The notes under the pieces: model-generated
What the model saw: the letters and a program-made list of their open reading frames with translations, nothing else
The model's database searches: none
Told to the model about the DNA's origin: nothing
Part shown: one piece after another, positions 1-6,668 of the stretch
Numbering within the stretch: position 1 is the first letter of the stretch
Layout of the letters: each line of letters begins with the position of its first letter
Translations under genes and position numbers: made by a program
NCBI GenBank assembly: GCA_946887065.1
Contig: CAMPKL010000203.1
Span: forward strand, 1-6,668
Reading direction: 5' to 3'
DNA length: 6,668 nt
Source: an uncultured Bryobacterales bacterium
GTDB taxonomy: Bacteria; Acidobacteriota; Terriglobia; Bryobacterales; UBA6623

Positions 1-682
1 TCGTCGCTGCCGACTATACCTTCCTGAACCAGCGCCTAGCGGAACACTACGGCATCAAGGACGTCAAGGGACACGAGTTCCGCAAGGTCAACCTCGCCGA
101 CACGAACCGCCGCGGGGTGATCACGCATGGCAGCGTGCTAACCGTTTCTTCCTACACCACGCGCACCTCGCCCGTGCTGCGCGGCAAATGGGTGCTAGAG
201 AACATCCTCAACGCGCCGCCTCCTCCGCCGCCGCCGAACGTGCCGGCTCTTGAGGAAGCGAAGACCGAAGAAGGCGCCTCCCTGCGCGAGCAGATGGAAG
301 CGCACCGGGCCAACGCCACTTGCGCCTCGTGCCACGCCCGCATGGATCCTATCGGCTTCGGCTTGGAGAACTTTAACGCGATCGGCGCCTGGCGCACCAA
401 GGACGGCGAATTCGACATCGATCCGGCGGGCCAACTGCCTGACGGGCGTGAGTTCTCCGGTCCCAATGACTTGATTGAACTGATCCTGGGCGACAAAGAT
501 GACTTCGCCCGTGGCCTCACCGAGAAAATGTTAACGTACGCCTTGGGCCGGGGCATGGAGCGCTACGACCGCCGCACGGTTCGCGAAATCGCGCAGAAGG
601 TGGCGGAACAAGACTATCGCTTCTCCAGCTTGGTACTGGAAATCGTTAACAGCCTGCCCTTTCAGATGCGCGGAGGAAACTC

Positions 683-686
<4 letters not shown>
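1..686 (+). CDS. DUF1592/DUF1588/DUF1585 c-type-heme protein, C-terminal part (5' end outside window)
   Basis: The reading frame is open from base 3 to the TGA at 684-686 (227 visible residues). The GTG at 117 is internal, because the family sequence ADYTFLNQRLAEHYGI is encoded upstream of it. In order one sees the tail of DUF1592 (about residues 1-25), then DUF1588 (about 36-131) with THGSVLTVSSYTTRTSPVLRGKW, a run of seven prolines (72-78) and a CASCH haem-c attachment motif (C107, C110, H111; bases 321-335) followed by ARMDPIGFGLENF, and then DUF1585 (about 145-222) with LTEKMLTYALGRGMERYD. Known members are large secreted proteins, frequent in Planctomycetes, Verrucomicrobia and Acidobacteria, usually with an N-terminal cytochrome-like domain. 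Their reaction is not established; a redox role outside the cytoplasm is inferred from the haem motif. The stop overlaps the next start (ATGA), so the two genes are probably an operon and translationally coupled. Confidence 0.93.
672..676 (+). promoter_or_regulatory. Ribosome binding site for the DUF1552 gene
   Basis: GGAGG lies six bases before the ATG at 683 and inside the last codons of the preceding gene. The strong Shine-Dalgarno match and good spacing fix 683 as the start and support coupled translation of the pair. Confidence 0.85.
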
Positions 687-2044
<1,358 letters not shown>

Positions 2045-2066
2045 CTTTTCGGCCGAGAGTGAACTC

Positions 2067-2092
2067 AGGCCGCCCAAAAGGGCGGCCTTTTT
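2067..2092 (+). terminator. Intrinsic terminator of the DUF1592-DUF1552 operon
   Basis: A perfect 9-bp stem (AGGCCGCCC at 2067-2075, GGGCGGCCT at 2080-2088) with an AAAA loop runs directly into a T run (2088-2092), 22 bases after the DUF1552 stop. The T tract is on one side only, so it acts on + strand transcription. Confidence 0.93.
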
Positions 2093-2120
2093 CACGCAAC
2101 TTTAGGCGTGCAAGAGCCGT

Positions 2121-2124
2121 AGGG
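2121..2124 (+). promoter_or_regulatory. Weak ribosome binding site deciding the start at 2131
   Basis: AGGG lies six bases before the ATG at 2131 but only three before the GTG at 2128, so the ATG is the better start. A small hairpin (CACGC 2093-2097, GCGTG 2106-2110) sits between the terminator and this site. I see no convincing promoter in the short leader. Confidence 0.45.
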
Positions 2125-2130
2125 TAAGTG

Positions 2131-2973
2131 ATGCGATCGTTTCTTCAGCTGGCGGCCCTTATCCTCATCGGTGTTGCCGGCGCCGCATCGCAAGTCGGGA
2201 CTCCGGCCCCTGAAGAACTAGTGCGCCTCGCCTTCGAAGCCGACGAGCGCAGCCAAGTCCTCGCCGAGCAATACGCTTACCGCGAGCGCGTGGAAGAGAT
2301 TCGCCTCGGCAAGGACGGTGCAGTCAAAGGCTCCGAATCGAAGACCTACGACGTCGCCCACCTGTGCGGACGCAACTACCAGCGCCTCATCCAGCGCGAC
2401 GGCGAACCGCTTTCCGCCGACGACGCCGCTAAAGAGCAGCGCAAGCTCGACAAGTGCATCGCCAAGGTCGCGAGCGAGTCGGACTCCGAGCGCGATAAGC
2501 GCCTTCGCAAGGAGGAAGAAGATCTCGAAGATCAGCGCAAGATGCGCCGCGAGGTCATCCGCGCTTTCGATTTCACCATCGAAGGCGAAGAGTCCATAGG
2601 CGGAGAACCGGCATGGCGCATTCGCGCCGAACCCAAACCGGACTACGAGCCCGAGTTCGGAAAGGCCGCCTTTCTCAGCAAACTCTCGGGCACGATCTGG
2701 ATCGCAAAGTCCGACTACGGCTGGGTCAAGACCGAAGTCGAGACCATTGCGCCCGCCAGATTCGGACTCTTCCTGTTGACGCTAAAAGAAGGCGCGCAGA
2801 TGGAGTTCACTCAGACGAAGCTCAACAACGAACTCTGGATGCTGGAGCATGTCCGGCTGCGCTTTGACGCGCGCGTCTTGGTAGCGGGCGTTCGCCGCGA
2901 AGTGCTCATCGACTGGAGCGACTTCAAGAAGTTCAGCGCGGAATCGCGCCTCGTCCCAAGCTCAATCGAGTAA
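2131..2973 (+). CDS. Secreted protein of unknown function, possibly LolA/LolB-like fold
   Basis: I do not recognise a named family for this 280-residue protein. The N terminus MRSFLQLAALILIGVAGAAS is a clear signal peptide with likely cleavage near residues 18-21, so the product is periplasmic or outer-membrane associated. After an N-terminal helical part (27-60), residues about 96-142 are dense in K, R, E and D and probably form a charged helix or coiled coil. The remainder (about 146-265) is rich in alternating beta strands: FDFTIEGEESIGGEPAWRI, LSGTIWIAKSDYGWVKTEVE, then MEFTQTKLNNELWMLEHVRL. That strand pattern, with the LSGTIWI element, resembles acidobacterial proteins modelled on lipoprotein-sorting (LolA/LolB) folds; this is inference from pattern only. 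Two cysteines (C79, C109) could form a disulphide. The gene follows a strong terminator, so it is probably its own transcription unit. It converges on the PLC locus. Confidence 0.85.
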   Translation: MRSFLQLAALILIGVAGAASQVGTPAPEELVRLAFEADERSQVLAEQYAYRERVEEIRLGKDGAVKGSESKTYDVAHLCGRNYQRLIQRDGEPLSADDAAKEQRKLDKCIAKVASESDSERDKRLRKEEEDLEDQRKMRREVIRAFDFTIEGEESIGGEPAWRIRAEPKPDYEPEFGKAAFLSKLSGTIWIAKSDYGWVKTEVETIAPARFGLFLLTLKEGAQMEFTQTKLNNELWMLEHVRLRFDARVLVAGVRREVLIDWSDFKKFSAESRLVPSSIE

Positions 2974-3006
2974 CGCGGCGACCTACGTCACCGGGTCTGG
3001 CCGCGT

Positions 3007-3178
3007 CCGAGCCCCGAACGCGAGAGAGGGGTCTCCGCCGCACCTTCTGCCCCTGGTCATGTGCCTCATGGTCCGCCGCCTTCCTCGCGGATCCGTTACC
3101 CATGTGCTCGGGTCGTTCTGTTACCTATGTCTTCGGGACGTACCCCGAACAGACCCCTCTCTTGCGTTCGGGGCTCGG
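3007..3178. repeat. 28-bp inverted repeat enclosing a 116-base spacer
   Basis: The left arm (3007-3034, begins CCGAGCCCCGAACGC) and right arm (3151-3178, ends GCGTTCGGGGCTCGG) are reverse complements with one mismatch in 28. If the + strand is transcribed, the mismatch becomes a G-U pair. Both convergent neighbours read into it: the left arm begins 34 bases after the stop of the upstream + gene, and the right arm is 8 bases after the stop of the - strand PLC gene. It may act as a bidirectional end-of-transcript structure, or be two copies of a dispersed intergenic repeat in opposite orientation. The sequence alone does not decide. Confidence 0.85.
3095..3144. repeat. Two degenerate 25-bp direct repeats, insertion-sequence-end-like remnant
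   Basis: Unit 1 (3095-3119) starts GTTACCCATGTGCTCGGG and unit 2 (3120-3144) starts GTTACCTATGTCTTCGGG. They match at 19 of 25 positions and lie head to tail without a gap. A weaker third relative may lie around 3056-3075 (GTCATGTGCCTCATGGTC). From memory, GTTACCCATGTCTCCGG-type tandem units occur at the ends of transposons with an integrase-type (rve) transposase, such as IS21- or IS481-related elements. No transposase reading frame and no second end are present here, so at most this is a relic. The element assignment is recollection, not a search result. Confidence 0.5.
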
Positions 3179-3186
3179 TTAGCTCG

Positions 3187-4224
3187 CTACTCCAACGGCG
3201 GAAGCTTCTCGAGCGGCGGGGTCAATAGCGGGTTCCAACGGCCCGCGCCGCCGCCCGGCAACTGGACTTGATAGTCCGTCCCAAATGCCTTGTTCGGGTA
3301 ATAGTAGTCGGTCGAAACGTAATGCGCTCCGGACGCGAATGCCGCCTTCATCGTTGAATAGTCGCCTGCGCGCGCCTCGCGCGTGTCGGCGTCCGCACGC
3401 GTGCGCACCACATAACCCGCTTGCACCAGCTTCTGGATGTAGTGAAAGTCGCCGATCGGGTCGTTGACGATGCGCACTGCCGCCTCGGGACGGCCTTCGA
3501 CGGCGTTGACGAACATGACTCGTCCGGTCAGCGACGGGTGCCCCTGAATGTAGGTCTCCATCTTCGCGCCGTTTTCGTCGAGGATGAACAGGAAGCGCCC
3601 GCGCGCTTCGCCAAGCCGCGGCCAGCGATTCGCCAACACCGCCTCTTCCAATGTGTTGAACTCGCCGCGCACGTCGTCGGGCGTTAGCAGTTTGTTCGGC
3701 GGCAGGACGTCGCGGATCTCAGCGTCCCAGGCGTCATAGGCCTTGCGGTCAAACAACAACGGCTGCACATATCCGGCGTCGCCGTTCGCTCCGCTGTCCT
3801 TCGCGTTCATCGTGATCAGAATCGGCAAGTGACGCGGATGGGCGTCCGACCAAGCCTTCAACTCCGCGAGCGCTTGCTTGAAGGTATAGACTTGCGACCG
3901 AAAGTCGATGTCGGGCACATGCAGCACCTTGAATCCGGGCTTCATCATGTGCCCATCCGGATCGTACTTGGGTCCGGCCGGCAAACCTGCCTCCTCGACC
4001 ATGCGCAGCCCCAACGGTTGAGCGAAGAGACCGCCCTTGGGGTCGTGGACGACATCGATCTCCAGCTTTCGCAATCCTAGGTCGAGCTGTTCGCCGAACG
4101 AGGCGTGTTCGTATTCGAGCGATGCGTAGCGCTGCGGATTGTCCTTCTGCAACAGCTTCAACAAAGAAGGCTCGATGGCCTGCTTGTAAGAATTGTGGCT
4201 GCCGAGGACTTGTATCTGATTCAT
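3187..4224 (-). CDS. Calcium-dependent PI-PLC-like phosphodiesterase, catalytic domain without signal peptide (duplicated copy A)
   Basis: The 345-residue product has the marks of the Ca2+-dependent phosphoinositide phospholipase C family of bacteria (PI-PLC-C1 type TIM barrel). These are VLGSHNSYK (putative catalytic H10), RKLEIDVVHDP (E55, D57, likely metal ligands), KVLHVPDIDF (second putative catalytic H102), LPILITMNAKD, RFLFILDENG, and near the end FASGAHYVSTDYYYPN. The family cleaves phosphoinositides or related phosphodiesters and is normally secreted. Here the start is odd. The ATG at 4224 corresponds to residue 25 of the unduplicated protein, and upstream in this frame the signal-peptide codons run back to a TGA (about 4287) with no ATG, GTG or TTG. 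No Shine-Dalgarno sequence precedes the ATG. It overlaps the stop of the truncated upstream copy (ATGA), so any translation probably depends on coupling. The enzyme would stay in the cytoplasm or be unexpressed. Confidence 0.8.
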   Translation of the reverse strand: MNQIQVLGSHNSYKQAIEPSLLKLLQKDNPQRYASLEYEHASFGEQLDLGLRKLEIDVVHDPKGGLFAQPLGLRMVEEAGLPAGPKYDPDGHMMKPGFKVLHVPDIDFRSQVYTFKQALAELKAWSDAHPRHLPILITMNAKDSGANGDAGYVQPLLFDRKAYDAWDAEIRDVLPPNKLLTPDDVRGEFNTLEEAVLANRWPRLGEARGRFLFILDENGAKMETYIQGHPSLTGRVMFVNAVEGRPEAAVRIVNDPIGDFHYIQKLVQAGYVVRTRADADTREARAGDYSTMKAAFASGAHYVSTDYYYPNKAFGTDYQVQLPGGGAGRWNPLLTPPLEKLPPLE

Positions 4225-4817
4225 CCGAAACTGGTCGGCGGGCGTTTGCGCGAGCGCGGCGGCGGCAAGGGCGAGGCCTTGCGGTCAAACAACAACGGCT
4301 GCACATATCCGGCGTCGTCACTCGCTCCGCTGTCTTTCGCGTTCATCGTGATCAGAATCGGCAAGTGACGCGGATGGGCGTCCGACCAAGCCTTCAACTC
4401 CGCGAGCGCTTGCTTGAAGGTATAGACTTGCGACCGAAAGTCGATGTCGGGCACATGCAGCACCTTGAATCCGGGCTTCATCATGTGCCCATCCGGATCG
4501 TACTTGGGTCCGGCCGGCAAACCTGCCTCCTCGACCATGCGCAGCCCCAACGGTTGAGCGAAGAGACCGCCCTTGGGGTCGTGGACGACATCGATCTCCA
4601 GCTTTCGCAATCCTAGGTCGAGCTGTTCGCCGAACGAGGCGTGTTCGTATTCGAGCGATGCGTAGCGCTGCGGATTGTCCTTCTGCAACAGCTTCAACAA
4701 AGAAGGCTCGATGGCCTGCTTGTAAGAATTGTGGCTGCCGAGGACTTGTATCTGATTCATCCGAAACTGGTCGGCGGGCGTTTGCGCGAGCGCGGCAACG
4801 GCGGCGGCAAGGGCGAG
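3738..4817 (-). repeat. Tandem internal duplication within the PLC gene (two units of about 540 bp)
   Basis: The units are 3738-4275 and 4274-4817. They are identical over 3738-3781 versus 4274-4317 and over 3800-4260 versus 4336-4796 (constant offset 536). They differ at 3782, 3784, 3785 and 3799 versus 4318, 4320, 4321 and 4335, and a 6-base block (4797-4802) in the GCC-rich signal-peptide region is absent from the first unit. The units share only AG (4274-4275) at the join, which suggests a microhomology or illegitimate event rather than recombination between long repeats. Confidence 0.95.
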
Positions 4818-4832
4818 AACAATTGCTTTCAT
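4221..4832 (-). pseudogene. Truncated PI-PLC-like gene with signal peptide and out-of-frame tail (copy B)
   Basis: This copy keeps the true 5' end: RBS, ATG at 4832 and signal peptide MKAIVLALAAAVAALAQ, then the N-terminal half of the barrel with H34, E79, D81 and H126. After A186 the sequence crosses the duplication junction and reads the signal-peptide region of the next copy in the wrong frame, adding SPLPPPRSRKRPPTSFG before a TGA at 4223-4221. Without the second half of the barrel (the unduplicated protein would be about 369 residues) it is unlikely to be active. It differs from copy A by S171/D172 in place of N/G, one silent change, and two extra codons in the signal peptide. It lies 78 bases downstream of the TonB receptor gene on the same strand, so it may be co-transcribed with it. 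Confidence 0.85.
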
Positions 4833-4838
4833 CTTCTA

Positions 4839-4842
4839 CCTT
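4839..4842 (-). promoter_or_regulatory. Ribosome binding site of the PLC gene
   Basis: Read on the minus strand, AAGG lies six bases before the ATG at 4832 (AAGGTAGAAGATG). It supports 4832 as the authentic start. No matching site precedes the internal ATG at 4224. Confidence 0.6.
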
Positions 4843-4856
4843 AAAACTGGGTTGCC

Positions 4857-4882
4857 GCGGCCGGAGTTGACGCTCCGGCCGC
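4857..4882 (-). terminator. Strong hairpin between the TonB receptor and PLC genes, terminator-like
   Basis: A perfect 10-bp stem (GCGGCCGGAG 4857-4866, CTCCGGCCGC 4873-4882) with a 6-base loop lies about 28 bases after the receptor stop. On the minus strand the T run (TTTT, around 4842-4847) comes about ten bases after the stem rather than directly, so it is not a classic intrinsic terminator. It could attenuate read-through, stabilise the receptor mRNA 3' end, or partly insulate PLC. I see no clear promoter in the 78-base gap. Confidence 0.55.
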
Positions 4883-4910
4883 AGCTGCGTTGAGAGTAGT
4901 GGGTTAGGGG

Positions 4911-6668
4911 TTAAAAGTACAACTTCAACGCAAACTGGATCTGCCGTGCCGGGAACGTGTTCGTGATGCGGCCAAAGCTGCTGGATGTCACGGTAGTGTT
5001 CGGGGCCAAGAAGTTCGTCTTGTTCAGGACGTTGAAGAACTCCGAACGGAACTCCAATCGTGAACCCTCGCGCGGGAGCGGGAACTCCTTAAAGATGCCC
5101 AAATCGGCTTGCCAGAAATCGCTGGAACGAGCGACGTTGCGGCCCAAGTTGCCGAAAGGCTGGGAAGGGTCGGTGGGGATGGCGAACGCATCTTGGTTGA
5201 GGTAGTTGTTCGGATCCGAGCGGTCGCCGTAAATGTCGCCGCCGAGATAGTTCGGGCGCTGCCGGCAGCTGCCGCAAGCCTGGAACGTCGAGTTCGGTCC
5301 GTAGGAAATATGCACCGGGTAACCGCTGCGGGCGGTGTTGATCAACGTGGTGCGCCATCCGCCGAGGAAGCCTCGCACGATTGGATTCGCATCCGCTCCC
5401 CAACGCCGGCCCCTACCGAACGGCACGTCGAAGATCAGCGCCGTTACGTTGTTGACCGGCGAGTCGTAACTGGAGAGGCCCCGCTCGCTGGCTTGGTTGT
5501 ACCAGTTGATGCGCGAGCTATCGCCGTTGAAGTCTTCCAAGTGACCAGCCGCGTTGTCGATCGCCTTGGACCAAGTGAACGAGTTGATGAGGTAGAAGCC
5601 GTCCGACCACTTCTTCTCAAGCTTCATCTGCAAAGCGTGGTAGCTTGTCCTGCCGCCGTCGAAGGCAATCTGAATCTCTTGGAAGCCGTCGATCGGGCGG
5701 CGATCGTTGAGGCTCAGATTCTCTCCGGGCTGATTGGGCAGCGGTTGGTTGAAATCGCTGAGGATGAGTTGGTTGCGTCCGATGTTCCCCACATAAGCGA
5801 TGTCGAAGGCCAGGTTGTCCGCCAACTGTTGTTGAATGGTGAAGTGCCAGCTGTCGACATAGCCTGTCTTGGTGTCGGTCGGCTGGTAGTTGACGCGGGC
5901 GCGTTCGGTTGAGTACTGCTCCTCCGATAGGAACTCTGCCGGGAAGCCGTCTTCGGTGCGAACGAAGCACGACGTGAAGTCTTGCGCGCCGCCGCAAACG
6001 GCGTTGCCGCCCAAGGCCGGCGCTGTTTGCGTCTGCGTCACTCGGAAATAGTACGGACCGGTGAAGCCGAGGATATTCTCTCCGCCCATACGGTTGAAGT
6101 GAATGAAGCTGCGTCCGAAGCCGGCGCGAAAGACGGTCTTGCTCACAGGGTGGTAAGCGAAGCCGATGCGCGGCGCCCAGTTGTTGCGGTCGGGCTTGAC
6201 CGTGGCGCGGTCTTGAACCGAACCGTCTTTGGCAAAAAACAGCGTCTGCGTAGCAGGGTCGAAGTTGCCGATGTGATTGTCGCGCTCGTACTGCGGCGTG
6301 GCGTATTCATAGCGCACGCCGAGGTTCAACGTGAGTTTCGGGGTAACCTTCCAGTCATCTTGCAAGTAGCCGAAGTTCATGCGCTGGCGGTACTTCAAGA
6401 TGCGAAACGTAGACAGTTCATAGCGGGACTGAGCGCCGCGGAAAAAGTCCGCCAGGTTGAAGATGTTCTTGTCGGCGGCGGCTCCGCCGTTGCTGAACTG
6501 ACCGGCGTACTGACTCAAGCCATAGGTCGGCGAGAGATCGTTGATGTCCGTGTGGATCGTCTGGTGTTCGAAGCCCAGCTTCACGGTATGAGCGGCGAAA
6601 ATCTGCGAATAATTCACCCGCGGATTGACGACGTCGGGGTTTTGAAATTGGGGGTTGGAGTCTTGCCG
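4911..6668 (-). CDS. TonB-dependent receptor (Oar-like), C-terminal beta-barrel part (5' end outside window)
   Basis: The frame is open from the window edge to TAA at 4913-4911 (585 visible residues). The GTG at 6617 is internal, because family-like residues QDSNPQFQNPDVVNPR precede it. The segment is barrel-like throughout: HTVKLGFEHQ, MNFGYLQDDWKVTPKLTLNLGVRYEY, NNWAPRIGFAYHP, FRAGFGRSF, DSWHFTIQQQLADNLAFDIAYVGN, YHALQMKLEKKWSDGFYLINSFTWSKAIDN, RGFLGGWRTTLI and a final aromatic residue in QIQFALKLYF, the usual C-terminal outer-membrane assembly signal. Two cysteine pairs (VCGGAQDFTSC and ACGSC) probably sit in extracellular loops. Known acidobacterial relatives are about 1000-1200 residues with a carboxypeptidase-regulatory-like domain and plug at the N terminus, so roughly half is visible. 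Role: energised uptake of an unknown substrate across the outer membrane. The downstream PLC gene is on the same strand, but substrate linkage is speculation. Confidence 0.92.
   Translation of the reverse strand, partial: RQDSNPQFQNPDVVNPRVNYSQIFAAHTVKLGFEHQTIHTDINDLSPTYGLSQYAGQFSNGGAAADKNIFNLADFFRGAQSRYELSTFRILKYRQRMNFGYLQDDWKVTPKLTLNLGVRYEYATPQYERDNHIGNFDPATQTLFFAKDGSVQDRATVKPDRNNWAPRIGFAYHPVSKTVFRAGFGRSFIHFNRMGGENILGFTGPYYFRVTQTQTAPALGGNAVCGGAQDFTSCFVRTEDGFPAEFLSEEQYSTERARVNYQPTDTKTGYVDSWHFTIQQQLADNLAFDIAYVGNIGRNQLILSDFNQPLPNQPGENLSLNDRRPIDGFQEIQIAFDGGRTSYHALQMKLEKKWSDGFYLINSFTWSKAIDNAAGHLEDFNGDSSRINWYNQASERGLSSYDSPVNNVTALIFDVPFGRGRRWGADANPIVRGFLGGWRTTLINTARSGYPVHISYGPNSTFQACGSCRQRPNYLGGDIYGDRSDPNNYLNQDAFAIPTDPSQPFGNLGRNVARSSDFWQADLGIFKEFPLPREGSRLEFRSEFFNVLNKTNFLAPNTTVTSSSFGRITNTFPARQIQFALKLYF

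Noticed and set aside
216..236. CCG/CCT-rich tract as a microsatellite or recombination site
   Set aside because: It encodes the proline run that is normal in this family between the DUF1588 motifs, so no separate explanation is needed.
3059..3271. Possible small + strand gene of 70 residues (starts MCLMVRRLPRGSVTHVLG)
   Set aside because: It runs across the direct repeats and into the antisense of the PLC 3' end, has no ribosome binding site, and its GSVTHVLGSFCYLCLR stretch is a translation of the repeat units themselves.
4122..4616. Plus-strand open frames inside the PLC duplication, repeated twice
   Set aside because: They are antisense shadows that appear twice only because the underlying DNA is duplicated.
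3738..4817. Two repeat units as a CRISPR-like or phase-variation cassette
   Set aside because: There are only two long units inside one coding gene, with no short spaced repeats, recombinase or invertible arrangement.
4857..4882. GC-rich palindrome as a transcription-factor operator
   Set aside because: Its position just after the receptor stop and its perfect long stem fit an mRNA 3'-end hairpin better. No promoter elements flank it.
5109..5912. Plus-strand open frame (267 codons) opposite the TonB receptor
   Set aside because: Its composition is low-complexity (V, A, R, E) and it mirrors the receptor's codons. No recognisable domain or start signal.

Overview
The window looks like a chromosomal piece of a GC-rich soil-type bacterium, most likely an Acidobacteriota of the Solibacter/Bryobacter kind. 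This is inferred from gene content: a DUF1592/1588/1585 cytochrome-c-type protein paired with a DUF1552 protein, and an Oar-like TonB-dependent receptor ending in the ARQIQFALKLYF style common in that phylum. No taxonomic marker gene is present. No rRNA, tRNA, CRISPR array, origin or intact transposase gene was seen.

Left part, + strand: positions 1-2044 hold the 3' end of a secreted c-type-heme protein (DUF1588 and DUF1585 domains) overlapping by 4 bases a Tat-exported DUF1552 protein. The pair is closed by a textbook intrinsic terminator (2067-2092). A secreted protein of unknown function follows (2131-2973).

Middle: the convergent gap 2974-3186 carries a 28-bp inverted repeat enclosing two degenerate 25-bp direct repeats. 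The direct repeats resemble the end of an insertion sequence, with no transposase left.

Right part, - strand: a calcium-dependent PI-PLC-like gene has suffered an internal tandem duplication of about 540 bp. The upstream copy (4221-4832) keeps the start codon and signal peptide but is cut off at residue 186 and ends in a 17-residue out-of-frame tail. The downstream copy (3187-4224) has the whole catalytic domain but has lost its start codon and usable signal peptide. The stop of the first overlaps an internal ATG of the second (ATGA), so the broken gene now looks like a two-cistron unit. Upstream of both lies the C-terminal half of a large TonB-dependent outer-membrane receptor (4911 to the window end), in the same orientation, 78 bases from the PLC start.

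The genes do not form one obvious pathway. A receptor/phospholipase pair for lipid or inositol-phosphate scavenging is possible but is inference. I found no convincing new multi-gene system. The best second looks are the PLC duplication, which is either a recent mutation or an assembly artefact, and the repeat structure between the convergent genes.
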